A DNA stretch of 43,516 nt from Bacteroidales bacterium (GTDB lineage Bacteria; Bacteroidota; Bacteroidia; Bacteroidales; FEN-979), in assembly GCA_025355465.1 (NCBI GenBank), contig JANXZO010000073.1, forward strand, positions 1-43,516. Reading direction: 5' to 3'. A model generated the notes under the pieces. It was not told the origin of the DNA and searched no databases. It was given only the letters and a program-made list of their open reading frames with translations. The position numbers were made by a program, and so were the translations under genes. Below, one piece after another: positions 15,513-24,112 of the stretch; the stretch's first letter is position 1; each line of letters opens with the position of its first letter.

Positions 15513-17195
15513 TTACCTGATCACCGTAAGTTTGCGTGTTGTGGTCAAATTGCCCGAACTCAGCTTAAGAATATAAATACCCGCCCGGATACCGCTTCCA
15601 TCAATGGTAACTTCATGATTACCCGGGTTCAGGTAGCCCAGTTTTGCCGTGAGGATGGGTTCTCCCATGATGCTGTACAGGGAATATGAAACATTGTCGC
15701 CACGGTCGAGCTGGAATGAAAGGTTGGTATTGTTGGTAAATGGATTAGGGTAAACATTCAGCAGGAATGACTTGTTGCCATTGTTAATCCCGGTGGCAGG
15801 TTCCAGCTTGAATTCTGTAGTCTGGGAGAACGTAAAGGTGCCGCCGGTAGCCACGGTCACACCCTGCGAATCTTTCATCTCATAACCCCCGCTGCCGTGT
15901 AAACAACAAAGTCCGTTGCCGCCGGTATCAAACATGGTGAAAGTATAGCAATCGGAAACCGGCAGTGCAATTGTATCGCGATAGGAGTGAAGCATCTCGG
16001 TGTATGGCCCGCCTGATTTTATGACCTGCCCCAGGGAGTTTTTAACCTCCCATGATGTTTGCTGCGGCAAGCTGTCAGTGCGAAGCGACAAGTAAAGCGT
16101 ATTGGCAGTTAGCGGTCCGCCATTAATAGCCTGAACCAGCGTGTCATTTTTTCTGTACTCATCCGCCAGATTATTGGGGGTAACAGTATAGACCCTGAGC
16201 GTGTTGTTGGATTGGGCGTTGAAGTTGTATTCAGGAAAGTTGATAATGGCTCGGCCAAGCGTTGGAAGGCTGCCTGTCCAGGTGTAGGTTTGAAGATCGC
16301 CGGCATTAACCTGATATTTAACCTGGAATGTCGTTATCGTATGGTTGCCGTTATTCCGGACATTAATGACCGGCGAGATCCTGCCAAGGCAGGTTGCCAT
16401 CGGCAAGTTCGACACCGACATCACCTGAAGGTCGTTGTTGTAGGGCATTACCAAAGGATCAGTTGAGCTGTTTGCCGCCTGGTATATCTCCTTGGTGGTT
16501 TTGTTCTGGATAAATGAAACTGCCGCAATTTCCGTGGGGTTGTAAATTATCCCGAACTTCCATGCGCCTTCGAAAATGAGGTAGTCGCCTACGACCAGGG
16601 TGTTCGTAAGATTTGTACCGCTAACTCCCGGAAGCATTTTTTTCATCACATTATAAAAATCTTTTTCGCCGTTGGTCCCCGGCGGTGAAGCAAAGTGAAT
16701 ATGTTTTTCGATCACTACATTTTGGGCTGTCATGGGCGCCGTAATGTCCTGGGTGACTCTGGCAACCATGGTGACGTATACCGAATCGTTGCCGGTGGAG
16801 ACGCGATGCCTCACGCTGATTTCGAAAGGGGAAGGCATGGCCCAGCGTGCATTGACATTGTTCATGTTCCAGCCACCGGCATCGCCGCTGTAATAGTTGC
16901 CATCAAGCACGGAAAAAGGCACATAACCTACTCCGTAAAAACTGACGCGGGCATTATTTTCCGCTTTGTTGGCCAGGTACATCGGGTCGTTGCCCGGGGA
17001 TGGCCAGCTGACATGCCAGTAAATGGAGGTGAATTTGGTGGGATTCTGGACCTGCCAGTTGTGAAAAGTCGGATTTACCCCAGCACAGGGCCCACATGTG
17101 GAGGAGGTCAACTCTTCGAGCAGGACGAGCCGCTGCGATTGTGCAATCATAGTTTGAGTGATCAACAGTGCGAGAAACAACGAGAGAAGATTTTT
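15513..17195 (-). CDS. Omp28-like secreted protein with thioredoxin-type CxxC and T9SS sorting domain
   Basis: With the start at 17195 the protein is 560 residues: signal peptide (1-20, ending MIAQ), an Omp28-related domain with LLEELTSSTCGPCAGVNP (Cys35-Cys38), a beta-rich middle, a GGNGLCCLHGSGGYEM segment and a T9SS type A sorting domain (VYPNPFTNNT to KLTVIR). The CGPC motif sits where thioredoxin-fold proteins place the redox pair; a redox or lipoprotein-like surface role is inferred. The reading frame is open to an ATG at 17228, but that lies upstream of the predicted transcript start (about 17224) and would spoil the signal peptide. It diverges from the small T9SS gene at 17322. Confidence 0.87.
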   Translation of the reverse strand, partial: KNLLSLFLALLITQTMIAQSQRLVLLEELTSSTCGPCAGVNPTFHNWQVQNPTKFTSIYWHVSWPSPGNDPMYLANKAENNARVSFYGVGYVPFSVLDGNYYSGDAGGWNMNNVNARWAMPSPFEISVRHRVSTGNDSVYVTMVARVTQDITAPMTAQNVVIEKHIHFASPPGTNGEKDFYNVMKKMLPGVSGTNLTNTLVVGDYLIFEGAWKFGIIYNPTEIAAVSFIQNKTTKEIYQAANSSTDPLVMPYNNDLQVMSVSNLPMATCLGRISPVINVRNNGNHTITTFQVKYQVNAGDLQTYTWTGSLPTLGRAIINFPEYNFNAQSNNTLRVYTVTPNNLADEYRKNDTLVQAINGGPLTANTLYLSLRTDSLPQQTSWEVKNSLGQVIKSGGPYTEMLHSYRDTIALPVSDCYTFTMFDTGGNGLCCLHGSGGYEMKDSQGVTVATGGTFTFSQTTEFKLEPATGINNGNKSFLLNVYPNPFTNNTNLSFQLDRGDNVSYSLYSIMGEPILTAKLGYLNPGNHEVTIDGSGIRAGIYILKLSSGNLTTTRKLTVIR

Positions 17196-17230
17196 CATTT
17201 GAAAAAGGATGTTAGGGTTATTAAGCAAAA

Positions 17231-17238
17231 CAAATGTA
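17231..17238 (-). promoter_or_regulatory. -7 promoter element of the Omp28-like gene
   Basis: TACATTTG on the minus strand (17238-17231) matches TAnnTTTG exactly, giving a predicted start of transcription near 17224 and a leader of about 28 bases. No -33 TTTG is obvious. Confidence 0.55.
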
Positions 17239-17255
17239 CAATATTTAATTTGCTT

Positions 17256-17287
17256 TTTGTCTGGTTGCGTTTTTTTATCTACTTTTG
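17256..17287 (+). promoter_or_regulatory. Promoter of the small T9SS protein gene
   Basis: TTTG (17256-17259), a 20-base spacer and TACTTTTG (17280-17287) match the full Bacteroidota promoter consensus. The ATG at 17322 follows after a leader of about 28 bases. Confidence 0.7.
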
Positions 17288-17321
17288 TAAACTAAACCTG
17301 ACTAACTGCAAAATCAAACTT

Positions 17322-18056
17322 ATGAAACGTATTCTACTGTCACTTTACCTCTTATCGATGGCCTGTTTTTACGGCTATTCGCAAACGGGTTTATCGCTCA
17401 GCGACACTTTGGGCAATCCGATCGCCCCAAACTCCACCCTGGTTATCAACAGTACACCTGATAAACCTGAGGGAGTACTCTATCTCTGGGTGAAAAATAA
17501 TGGCAGTAACGCGGTTACCGTCAAAGCCAAAAAGGTAGAGCTTTCATTGCTCGCTGAGGCTTCGGTTAATTTTTGCTGGGCAAACCAGTGCTATCCGCCT
17601 ACCGTTTTCGAATCACTTGCCAATTCGGTGATCAATGCAGGAGCTTACGCAAAGGATTTCTCGGGCCATTATCAGCATAACACAAAGATGGGCCAGAGCA
17701 AAGTCGAGTGGGTTTTCTGGGATGTCTCGAATCCTGCAAATACCATCTCTGTATTTGCCGACTATAACGTATTTCCTGTGGGATTTGAGGAGCACGCTGC
17801 AGAGGCCAAAATTTCAGGTGTTTATCCGAACCCTGCAAACACCAATGTCAGTATGACGTACTCACTTCCGGCTGGTATGAACGGAACGGTTATCCTCCGC
17901 AATATTTTGGGTGCCGAGATTCGCCATGAGGTTTTGCAGGGCAGTTCCGGTAAATTAACTTTGAGTGTTTCAGACCTTAGCGACGGGATCTATTTTTATT
18001 CCCTGTTGGTTAATGGCGAATCCTCTTCAACAGGTAAACTGATTGTAAGACATTAG
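17322..18056 (+). CDS. Small secreted protein with T9SS sorting domain
   Basis: The 244-residue protein has a signal peptide (about 1-21, ending FYGYSQ), a beta-sandwich-like domain (about 22-155) with the pair Cys in NFCWANQCYPP, and a T9SS type A sorting domain (from SGVYPNPANTNVSMTYSL to KLIVRH). The single exported domain has no catalytic motif that I recognise. The frame is open upstream to 16695, but that extension is antisense to the Omp28-like gene and includes the promoter at 17256-17287, so the later ATG was chosen. A strong intrinsic terminator follows at 18076. Confidence 0.85.
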   Translation: MKRILLSLYLLSMACFYGYSQTGLSLSDTLGNPIAPNSTLVINSTPDKPEGVLYLWVKNNGSNAVTVKAKKVELSLLAEASVNFCWANQCYPPTVFESLANSVINAGAYAKDFSGHYQHNTKMGQSKVEWVFWDVSNPANTISVFADYNVFPVGFEEHAAEAKISGVYPNPANTNVSMTYSLPAGMNGTVILRNILGAEIRHEVLQGSSGKLTLSVSDLSDGIYFYSLLVNGESSSTGKLIVRH

Positions 18057-18075
18057 ATAAATTTATTCATCAAGA

Positions 18076-18103
18076 GGCTGCCCCCAAAACGGCAGCCTTT
18101 TTT
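18076..18103 (+). terminator. Intrinsic terminator after the small T9SS gene
   Basis: GGCTGCC (18076-18082) and GGCAGCC (18091-18097) form a 7-bp stem with an 8-base loop, followed directly by six T residues (18098-18103). It lies 20 bases after the stop codon at 18056. Confidence 0.88.
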
Positions 18104-18122
18104 ATAACAATAGATTTGTTTC

Positions 18123-18824
18123 ATGGATGACTTGTCACATAAGAAGCCAACAGATTGTAATCAGTGTCTGTTCAAAGTTATCAGTTGCCAATTTGTTCGA
18201 CCTGATGAATTTCAACGGCTGCAGGACCAGTCGAAACGGTGTCGGTTCAACAAGGGAGAGGTCATATTGAGGCAGGGAGAGAAAGCCGATCACCTGGTGT
18301 TTCTGCAATACGGTATTGTGAAATTCTCTATGGAAGATGAGGTTGGCAAAGGGCTGATCCTGACGATAACCAAAGGCCCTGCAATGATCGGGGGCGCCAA
18401 TGCGTTCAATGACGGGTTCAACCTTTATTCTGTTTATGCTGTTGAGGATTGCGACGTATGTTTCATTGATTATCCGCTTCTCATGGACATTGCCATCAAT
18501 AATAGCATGTTCCTTTTGAAGTTGATGGAGATGATAACAAGTATGTTTAAGAATTCCATCCTGAATTTCATACACATGGCCCACAAACAGGTGAATGGCC
18601 GTATTGCCGAGATTCTGCTGTACCTGTCGCGGTCCGTGTATGAGCGATCAGGGTTTACGCTTTCACTTACCCGAAAGGAATTATCACAATTTGCCGGCTG
18701 TTCTACCGAAAATGTAATTCACACCCTGAGCAAGTTTCACCGGGAAGGTATTATTGAGCTGAAGGGAAAAAGTATCCAGATCCTGGATTTGACGCGGCTC
18801 GAAACCATCAGCAAGGTTGGCTGA
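18123..18824 (+). CDS. Crp/Fnr-family transcription regulator with FNR-like cysteines
   Basis: The 233-residue protein has an N-terminal cyclic-nucleotide-binding-type beta-roll (about 40-130, FNKGEVILRQGEKADHLVFL) and a C-terminal Crp-type helix-turn-helix (about 175-215, LTRKELSQFAGCSTENVIHT). The N-terminus has Cys12-X2-Cys15-X6-Cys22, and Cys110 and Cys113 sit in the effector domain. This recalls E. coli FNR (Cys20, 23, 29 and 122), so an oxygen- or NO-sensing iron-sulfur cluster is possible. That is inference from spacing; many Bacteroidota Crp/Fnr proteins are cluster-free. It follows a terminator and so is transcribed separately. It converges with the secreted-protein gene ending at 18838. 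Confidence 0.88.
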   Translation: MDDLSHKKPTDCNQCLFKVISCQFVRPDEFQRLQDQSKRCRFNKGEVILRQGEKADHLVFLQYGIVKFSMEDEVGKGLILTITKGPAMIGGANAFNDGFNLYSVYAVEDCDVCFIDYPLLMDIAINNSMFLLKLMEMITSMFKNSILNFIHMAHKQVNGRIAEILLYLSRSVYERSGFTLSLTRKELSQFAGCSTENVIHTLSKFHREGIIELKGKSIQILDLTRLETISKVG

Positions 18825-18837
18825 AACGGGAAGCAGT

Positions 18838-19740
18838 TTACTTGCCGGCGGAAATATCTTCGGACGGAAGCCATCCGTGGATAAACGTCGGATAATTACC
18901 CAGGTCGCCGAAGATTGATTTTTCGGGTTTCTCGTCTGGAAATATCTCAACAAAGTACCAGATTAACCCGGCAGCGTCTTTCTCCATGGCCAGAATATTT
19001 CCGCTGATCACTTTGGTAAAACCACAGATAATATTGCCCCAGGTTTTTAGTTTCGGATCATAAGGAGCATCGATAAAGCGGGCCGATGCCCTTACGAGGG
19101 TGGTGTCGTTCATGGCTTTAAAGGGGCGTGGGTTCTCAAATTCTTTACCGGGACGCTGCGTGAATTTGTATTCCACCGTTTGCTTTCCCCGGATGAAAGC
19201 GACAGATTTTCCCTCGTGTGCAATGGAATAATATCGCCTGAAATAGCGGTAATCACCCTTTTTTCCCGGGTCGCCGGTAACAACCCCGGTAATGCCGGCT
19301 TTGTCGCCGGACAATTCGGAAATGTAGCGGTAATCTTCAAACACCAGGTCGAAACTGTCTTTTCTGTTTATGTATATCTGTACCATTTCCGTTTCATTGC
19401 GTCCCGAACCATTGAATACGATATCGGGAAGCGCGTCATGGTTAATGTTTATGGCGTACAGGTACTTTTTTGGCGGATTTTCCGGGTGCATCCGAAGCGA
19501 ATCGCTGATGAAAGTTTTGAATGCCTGTGGCGTGTTTTGCAGGAAAGTCTCCACCTGAGAAGCGTTATTCGCAACGGTATATTTTTTCAGATTAAGCCGG
19601 GCTGGTGGAGGCACATGTTCATATTTCTTCCAGTAAAACGTATCCGTAGCGCTGGTGTATGTTTTCAGTTTGATCTGCGCGGAAACATGGCCGTATGCCA
19701 TAACAAGCAATAGGAGGAGGGTCAAATGTTGTTTATTCAC
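18838..19740 (-). CDS. Secreted protein of unknown function
   Basis: With a GTG start at 19740 the protein is 300 residues and begins with a good signal peptide (VNKQHLTLLLLLVMAYG, cleavage after HVSAQ). The middle contains ININHDALPDIVFNGSGRN, a Asp-rich loop resembling FG-GAP or VCBS calcium-binding repeats, and the C-terminus ends GWLPSEDI, which resembles the last strand of an SH3-like domain. There is no lipobox or T9SS domain. The frame is open to an ATG at 19818, but the -7 element at 19761-19768 falls inside that extension, so the GTG is preferred. Function unknown; periplasmic or surface location is inferred. Confidence 0.7.
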   Translation of the reverse strand: MNKQHLTLLLLLVMAYGHVSAQIKLKTYTSATDTFYWKKYEHVPPPARLNLKKYTVANNASQVETFLQNTPQAFKTFISDSLRMHPENPPKKYLYAININHDALPDIVFNGSGRNETEMVQIYINRKDSFDLVFEDYRYISELSGDKAGITGVVTGDPGKKGDYRYFRRYYSIAHEGKSVAFIRGKQTVEYKFTQRPGKEFENPRPFKAMNDTTLVRASARFIDAPYDPKLKTWGNIICGFTKVISGNILAMEKDAAGLIWYFVEIFPDEKPEKSIFGDLGNYPTFIHGWLPSEDISAGK

Positions 19741-19760
19741 CTTGGCGTTGATTTTGAAAA

Positions 19761-19768
19761 CAAAAGTA
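19761..19768 (-). promoter_or_regulatory. -7 promoter element of the secreted-protein gene
   Basis: TACTTTTG on the minus strand (19768-19761) matches TAnnTTTG exactly and predicts transcription from about 19754, 14 bases before the GTG at 19740. This decides the start codon of the gene. Confidence 0.55.
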
Positions 19769-19831
19769 CAGATTCTGCATCTGCAAACTGAGATTTGACC
19801 AACATTCCCTTTGACCAACCCTCATTTTCCA

Positions 19832-21034
19832 TTAAGCCGGCTTTCCCCGTGCCGAAGGCAGGAGTACCACGGAAACATCACGTTCAGCGATCCAGGCGCT
19901 TCCTGTCAGTTTCCGGAAGTCGATCTCGCCGGCAATAAAATGAAAATCTTTCGCATGGTATTCTTCTGCAATCTCGTTAAAGTCGGAAGCATCAAGACAA
20001 TCAACGCTTCCGCAGGAGATCAGCACTTCAACAGTGAACGAGTTGGTGAGCACAGGGTGGGTCCCGGTGAGCTTTTTATATTCGTACCGGTAGTCGTACG
20101 AAATTGCTGAAATGTCAGACAACACTGCGGAAGCCGTTGGAAATGCCCCGGCACCACGGCCAACAAAAAACTGGCGGTCGGAGAAGAAGGTTTCTGTTAT
20201 CACGCCATTGTAAACTCCGTCGACGTGAAAGAGGTTGTTGTCTGATTTGATGAACTGCGGCATCACATAAGCAATGAATTCATCACCATCAAGTTTCATT
20301 GAGCGGGCAATGAGTTTGATCTTGTAGCCCTTTTCCCGTGCGTAACGGATCACTCCGGTTCCCAGGCGGTGAATGCCAAAGTTGAAAACAGAATCGGGAT
20401 TTACCGTGATTCCGAAGGCATGAGCCATGAGAATGGTAAGTTTGTATTTGGAGTCATATCCTTCCACATCAAGGGCGGGATTTGTCTCCGCAAAACCTTG
20501 GACCTGCGCTTCTCTCAGGGCATAATCGAAGGATACCCCATCCTGGTTCATACGTGTAAGGATGTAGTTGGTGGAGCCGTTTACAATCCCTTCAAAAAGT
20601 TCCAGCATATCGTTATCGTAGTATTCTTCTAGATTCCGGATGATCGGAATACTGGCGCAGCATGCAGCTTCATAAAGGAACGAAACACCTTTTTTCTGAT
20701 GAAGTTCCAGCAAGGTTACGAAGTTCTCCGCGATCATCTTCTTATTTGCGCTTACCACCGACTTCCCTTTTTCGAAGGCCCGGTTCACGATAAAGAAGGC
20801 TTGCGATGCATCGTCTATCAATTCCACCACCAGATTTATTTCCGGATCGTCAAGAATGTCGTCGGGGTTGTAGGTTAGCAGCGCTTCCGGGAATTCCCTG
20901 TTCTTGCCCTGCACCTTCACGCAGATCTTCCTGATCTCCACATCCTGCCTTGCCCGTTGCTGCAGGATGTCCCATAATCCTTTTCCTACACAGCCAAAGC
21001 CGAAAAGCCCGATAATGATCTTTTTCCGGCTCAT
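19832..21034 (-). CDS. hom: Homoserine dehydrogenase
   Basis: The 400-residue protein has an N-terminal NAD(P)-binding Rossmann motif (IGLFGFGCVGKGLWDIL, about 8-24) and the homoserine dehydrogenase catalytic region with NGSTNYILTRM, FAETNPALDVEGYDSKYKL and FGRGAGAFPTASAV-type wording (FVGRGAGAFPTASAVLSDI). It reduces aspartate semialdehyde to homoserine in the cytoplasm, the branch point to methionine and threonine. No aspartokinase domain is fused. Its ATG overlaps the stop of the MetB-like gene by four bases (ATGA, 21031-21034), so the two are translated together and both fall under the SAM riboswitch at 22347-22452. Confidence 0.95.
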   Translation of the reverse strand: MSRKKIIIGLFGFGCVGKGLWDILQQRARQDVEIRKICVKVQGKNREFPEALLTYNPDDILDDPEINLVVELIDDASQAFFIVNRAFEKGKSVVSANKKMIAENFVTLLELHQKKGVSFLYEAACCASIPIIRNLEEYYDNDMLELFEGIVNGSTNYILTRMNQDGVSFDYALREAQVQGFAETNPALDVEGYDSKYKLTILMAHAFGITVNPDSVFNFGIHRLGTGVIRYAREKGYKIKLIARSMKLDGDEFIAYVMPQFIKSDNNLFHVDGVYNGVITETFFSDRQFFVGRGAGAFPTASAVLSDISAISYDYRYEYKKLTGTHPVLTNSFTVEVLISCGSVDCLDASDFNEIAEEYHAKDFHFIAGEIDFRKLTGSAWIAERDVSVVLLPSARGKPA

Positions 21035-22215
21035 ACAAAAAGGTTTATGAAAGAGGATGTCTTGTTCTTCTCCTTTCTGACTGCAAGGGCTTGTGTAATG
21101 TCATCAATCAGGTCGTCACTGTCTTCAAGCCCGACGGAAAGCCTGATGAGACTGTCGCTGATGCCGGCGTCCTTACGTTTTTCAGGAGGAATGGATTTGT
21201 GTGTCATGGTGGCAGGGTGACAAACCAGACTTTTGATGCCGCCCAAACTTTCGGCAAGTTTGAACAGACGGGTTGCAGTCACAAAACGTGTTGCTGCCTC
21301 CGTTGTATCCTCCTTTAAACTAAAAGTGACCATGCCGCCAAAATACTGCTGTTGTTTCTTTGCAATCTGGTGGTTGATGTGACCGGATAAACCGGGATAA
21401 TAGACCTTGTCGACTTCCGGACATCCGGTTAAAAATTCTGCAATCGCAGCAGCATTTTGCGAATGTTGCCGTGTTCTGAGCGCCAGTGTCTCAATGCCAC
21501 GGATGACAAGCCAGCTGTCGAAAGGTCCGAGTATCGTACCGGAAGCATTCTGGATGAACTTGATCTTTTCTCCCAGCTCCGGAGTTTTTGTAACCACGAG
21601 GCCGCCGATCAAATCGCTGTGTCCGCCCAGGTATTTGGTGGCCGAATGGATAACGAGATCGACCCCCATGTTGATGGGCTTCTGAAGGGCAGGGGAGGCG
21701 AACGTGTTATCGACACAAACCAGGCACCCATGTTTCCCGGCGATCGCTGAAACAGCTTCGATATCCGTGATTTTCAGGGTGGGATTGGTGGGCGATTCGA
21801 TCCAGATCAATTTGGTTGCCGGAGTTATCGCTGCAGCCACATTTTCAGCGCGGGTTGTATCCACATATTTTATTTTAATCCCGAAACGCTGGTAAATGTG
21901 GGTAAACAGACGAAATGCACCACCGTAAATATCATCAACGGCTACAATTTCATCACCTGCGGAGAGCAATTTAACGACGGCATCGATGGCTGCCAGACCG
22001 CTTGCGAATGCATATCCGTTGCTGCCTTCTTCAAGAACGGCGATCAGGTTTTCAAGAGCCTGGCGGGTTGGGTTGTTCGACCTGGAATAGTCAAATCCTT
22101 TATGTACGCCAGGCGCCTCCTGAACAAATGTTGAAGTTTGATAAATCGGGACGCTGATGGCACCGGTTTGTTTGTCGACCGGGATGGAATGAATGATTCT
22201 GGTATTCTCTTTCAT
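21031..22215 (-). CDS. metB: Cystathionine gamma-synthase-type PLP enzyme
   Basis: The 394-residue protein is a Cys/Met-metabolism PLP enzyme: YSRSNNPTRQALENLIAVLE, YAFASGLAAIDAV, VDDIYGGAFRL, WIESPTNPTLKITD, VCVDNTFASPALQKP and the PLP lysine Lys194 in HSATKYLGGHSD. The family includes cystathionine gamma-synthase, cystathionine gamma-lyase and O-acyl-homoserine sulfhydrylase; these cannot be separated safely by eye. Being first in an operon with homoserine dehydrogenase behind a SAM riboswitch favours methionine synthesis (gamma-synthase) over cysteine breakdown. It overlaps hom by four bases. Confidence 0.88.
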   Translation of the reverse strand: MKENTRIIHSIPVDKQTGAISVPIYQTSTFVQEAPGVHKGFDYSRSNNPTRQALENLIAVLEEGSNGYAFASGLAAIDAVVKLLSAGDEIVAVDDIYGGAFRLFTHIYQRFGIKIKYVDTTRAENVAAAITPATKLIWIESPTNPTLKITDIEAVSAIAGKHGCLVCVDNTFASPALQKPINMGVDLVIHSATKYLGGHSDLIGGLVVTKTPELGEKIKFIQNASGTILGPFDSWLVIRGIETLALRTRQHSQNAAAIAEFLTGCPEVDKVYYPGLSGHINHQIAKKQQQYFGGMVTFSLKEDTTEAATRFVTATRLFKLAESLGGIKSLVCHPATMTHKSIPPEKRKDAGISDSLIRLSVGLEDSDDLIDDITQALAVRKEKNKTSSFINLFV

Positions 22216-22272
22216 GGTTGTTAAGTTTTAGTGTCAGAAATTTGATATTAACACTTACCAGGAAGAGCGGAG

Positions 22273-22310
22273 AAATAAAAAAGCTCTTCAGACGAATCAG
22301 AAGAGCTTTT
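22273..22310 (-). terminator. Riboswitch terminator upstream of metB
   Basis: On the minus strand AAAAGCTCTTC (22310-22300) pairs perfectly with GAAGAGCTTTT (22289-22279) to form an 11-bp stem with a 10-base loop, followed by a T-rich run (TTTTTTATTT, 22282-22273). The loop and 3' arm (22296-22288) are complementary over nine bases to 22346-22338, just after aptamer helix P1, which could act as antiterminator. It lies about 57 bases before the metB ATG. Confidence 0.9.
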
Positions 22311-22346
22311 CAAAATATACTTTGGCAATTGAATAACTTCGTCTGA

Positions 22347-22452
22347 CTTATCTGTTCCCCTGACGGGGTTGGAATTGGCACCTTGCATGAATATTATTCC
22401 TACAGGTTGCCAAGGCTTCACAGGGCCATTCCCTCTGCCTTTCTTGATAAGC
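22347..22452 (-). promoter_or_regulatory. SAM-I riboswitch (S-box leader) controlling metB-hom
   Basis: Read on the minus strand, the leader has the S-box core: helix P1 strands CTTATC (22451-22446) and GATAAG (22352-22347), the GGCAGAGGGAATGGCCCTGT segment, GAAGCCTTGGCAACC, and AAGGTGCCAATTCC. These are the conserved SAM-I elements in their usual order. SAM binding stabilises P1 and lets the downstream terminator (22273-22310) form, so the methionine genes are switched off when SAM is plentiful. Confidence 0.96.
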
Positions 22453-22472
22453 GATTGTTAAAGAACGTGAGG

Positions 22473-22505
22473 CAAAATTACAAAAAGATTCTATTTCAAT
22501 CCAAA
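22473..22505 (-). promoter_or_regulatory. Promoter of the SAM-riboswitch metB-hom transcript
   Basis: On the minus strand TTTG (22505-22502), a 21-base spacer and TAATTTTG (22480-22473) match the full consensus. The -33 element lies inside the last codons of metK. Transcription would begin near 22466, about 14 bases before the riboswitch P1 helix. Confidence 0.68.
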
Positions 22506-23837
22506 CTCCTTTTTGATTTTGTCAACATAATCCAATTTTTCCCAGCCGAAGAAATCGACCTTTTTAAGGTAGATGTCCTTGCCATTTCCGTTCGTGCCTT
22601 TCTTTTTCCCACCTTTCACCGGATAGAAAACTTCTACTTCGCCATAAAACGAATCGCGGCCAAAATGTCCATAGGATGCAGTGGGTAAAAAGATCGGATT
22701 TTTGAGACCAAAGCGTTCAACGATGGAGTAGGGGCGCATATCGAAGATCTTATTGATCTTTTCGGCGATGGCTCCGTCGTGAAGTATGTTGCCTTTTTTG
22801 TCTTTCACCCTGGCGGTTCCGTAAGTGTTTACGTAGAGGCCGACGGGCTGAGCAACGCCAATTGCGTAGGCAACCTGGATCATTACCTGGTCGGCTACAC
22901 CGGCTGCCACCATGTTTTTGGCAATGTGACGGGCTGCATACGCTGCAGAGCGGTCTACTTTTGAAGGATCTTTTCCGGAGAATGCACCACCACCATGAGC
23001 TCCGTGACCGCCGTAGGTATCCACAATGATCTTGCGGCCGGTAAGACCTGTATCACCGTGCGGACCTCCGATCACGAATTTTCCTGTGGGATTCACATGA
23101 AGTTTATAATCTCCTTTGAAAAGTTTCTGGGTGCGTACAGGAAGGGTCTTTTTAACACGGGGGATCAGAATCTTCTCAACATCTTCGCGGATATTGTCCT
23201 GCATTGCTTTTTCGGCAACTTTTTCTGCTTTTGCCGAGGTGTCCTTCGGTTGCACGAAATCATCATGCTGTGTGCTCACCACAATGGTGTCGATACGCAG
23301 TGGTTGTCCGTTGTCGTCGTATTCGATGGTGACCTGCGATTTGCTGTCGGGGCGCAGGTACTTCATCTGTTTACCTTCACGCCTGATCTCGGCCAGTTTC
23401 TGAAGCATGATGTGGGCCAGTTCGATCGACAACGGCATCAGGTTGTCCATCTCATTGCAGGCATATCCGAACATCATGCCCTGGTCGCCGGCTCCCTGGT
23501 CTTCTTTTTTCTCGCGCTCAACACCCTGGTTGATATCTGCCGATTGTTCATGAATCGTTGAAATCACGCCACACGACTCGGAATCAAACCGGTATTCGGC
23601 TTTGGTATAACCGATCTTGCGCACCACTTTGCGGGCTGTTTCCTGAACATCCACCCAGCCGGTGGTTTTCACTTCACCTCCGCACACTACGAGGCCTGTC
23701 GTTACAAATGTTTCGCAGGCAACTTTGGACTCCGGGTCCCAGCGAAGAAATTCATCAAGCAATGCATCCGATATTTGATCGGCAACTTTGTCGGGATGTC
23801 CTTCGGATACCGACTCCGATGTAAATAAATAACCCAT
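22491..23837 (-). CDS. metK: S-adenosylmethionine synthetase
   Basis: The 448-residue protein has the MetK signatures [20 protein letters not shown] near the N-terminus (ATP and metal binding), [15 protein letters not shown] and [19 protein letters not shown] (substrate loops), and [19 protein letters not shown]. It condenses methionine and ATP to SAM in the cytoplasm. It is longer than the roughly 384 residues of E. coli MetK, with extra sequence in the middle and C-terminal parts, as I recall for Bacteroidota homologues. It lies just upstream of the riboswitch-controlled metB-hom unit but is transcribed before the riboswitch and so is not gated by it. A weaker promoter candidate is at 24008-24015. 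Confidence 0.96.
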   Translation of the reverse strand: MGYLFTSESVSEGHPDKVADQISDALLDEFLRWDPESKVACETFVTTGLVVCGGEVKTTGWVDVQETARKVVRKIGYTKAEYRFDSESCGVISTIHEQSADINQGVEREKKEDQGAGDQGMMFGYACNEMDNLMPLSIELAHIMLQKLAEIRREGKQMKYLRPDSKSQVTIEYDDNGQPLRIDTIVVSTQHDDFVQPKDTSAKAEKVAEKAMQDNIREDVEKILIPRVKKTLPVRTQKLFKGDYKLHVNPTGKFVIGGPHGDTGLTGRKIIVDTYGGHGAHGGGAFSGKDPSKVDRSAAYAARHIAKNMVAAGVADQVMIQVAYAIGVAQPVGLYVNTYGTARVKDKKGNILHDGAIAEKINKIFDMRPYSIVERFGLKNPIFLPTASYGHFGRDSFYGEVEVFYPVKGGKKKGTNGNGKDIYLKKVDFFGWEKLDYVDKIKKEFGLK

Positions 23838-24007
23838 GATTTATAATTTTAGAATTACGTTTTACGATTTCAAATGAACGCCTTCACCCTGTTACTTTGT
23901 CACCAATAAACGGTTCAGCTCAGATGTAAATAGTGTAAGACAACGTTGATTTCTGATTGAAGGAAGGAAAACTTTTTTAGCATTTTTTTCCAGTGGTTGC
24001 AATCAAT

Positions 24008-24015
24008 CAAATCTA
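24008..24015 (-). promoter_or_regulatory. Possible -7 element for metK
   Basis: TAGATTTG on the minus strand (24015-24008) matches TAnnTTTG. A TTTG lies only 16 bases upstream, shorter than usual, and the implied leader is about 165 bases, so this is tentative. The 275-base gap 23838-24112 shows no other gene or RNA that I recognise. Confidence 0.3.
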
Positions 24016-24112
24016 TCCACTATTCGTGCAGCAAAAATAATCATTTTTTTATTTCCACCTATCTTCTGCCAAAACTTCTTTCCTTAATCCTCCTGCCTTT
24101 ATGAGTTCGGTT

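Noticed and set aside
16695-17321. Long in-frame N-terminal extension of the small T9SS protein.
   Set aside because: It is antisense to the Omp28-like coding region and includes the promoter; the ATG at 17322 opens on a clean signal peptide.
18111-18118. TAGATTTG as the promoter -7 element of the Crp/Fnr gene.
   Set aside because: It matches the consensus but ends only four bases before the ATG at 18123, so transcription would begin at or inside the start codon, and no -33 element is visible. It may be chance, or the message may be leaderless.
19741-19818. Upstream ATG for the secreted protein ending at 18838.
   Set aside because: The predicted transcript starts near 19754, and the extension places charged and cysteine-rich residues before an otherwise good signal peptide.
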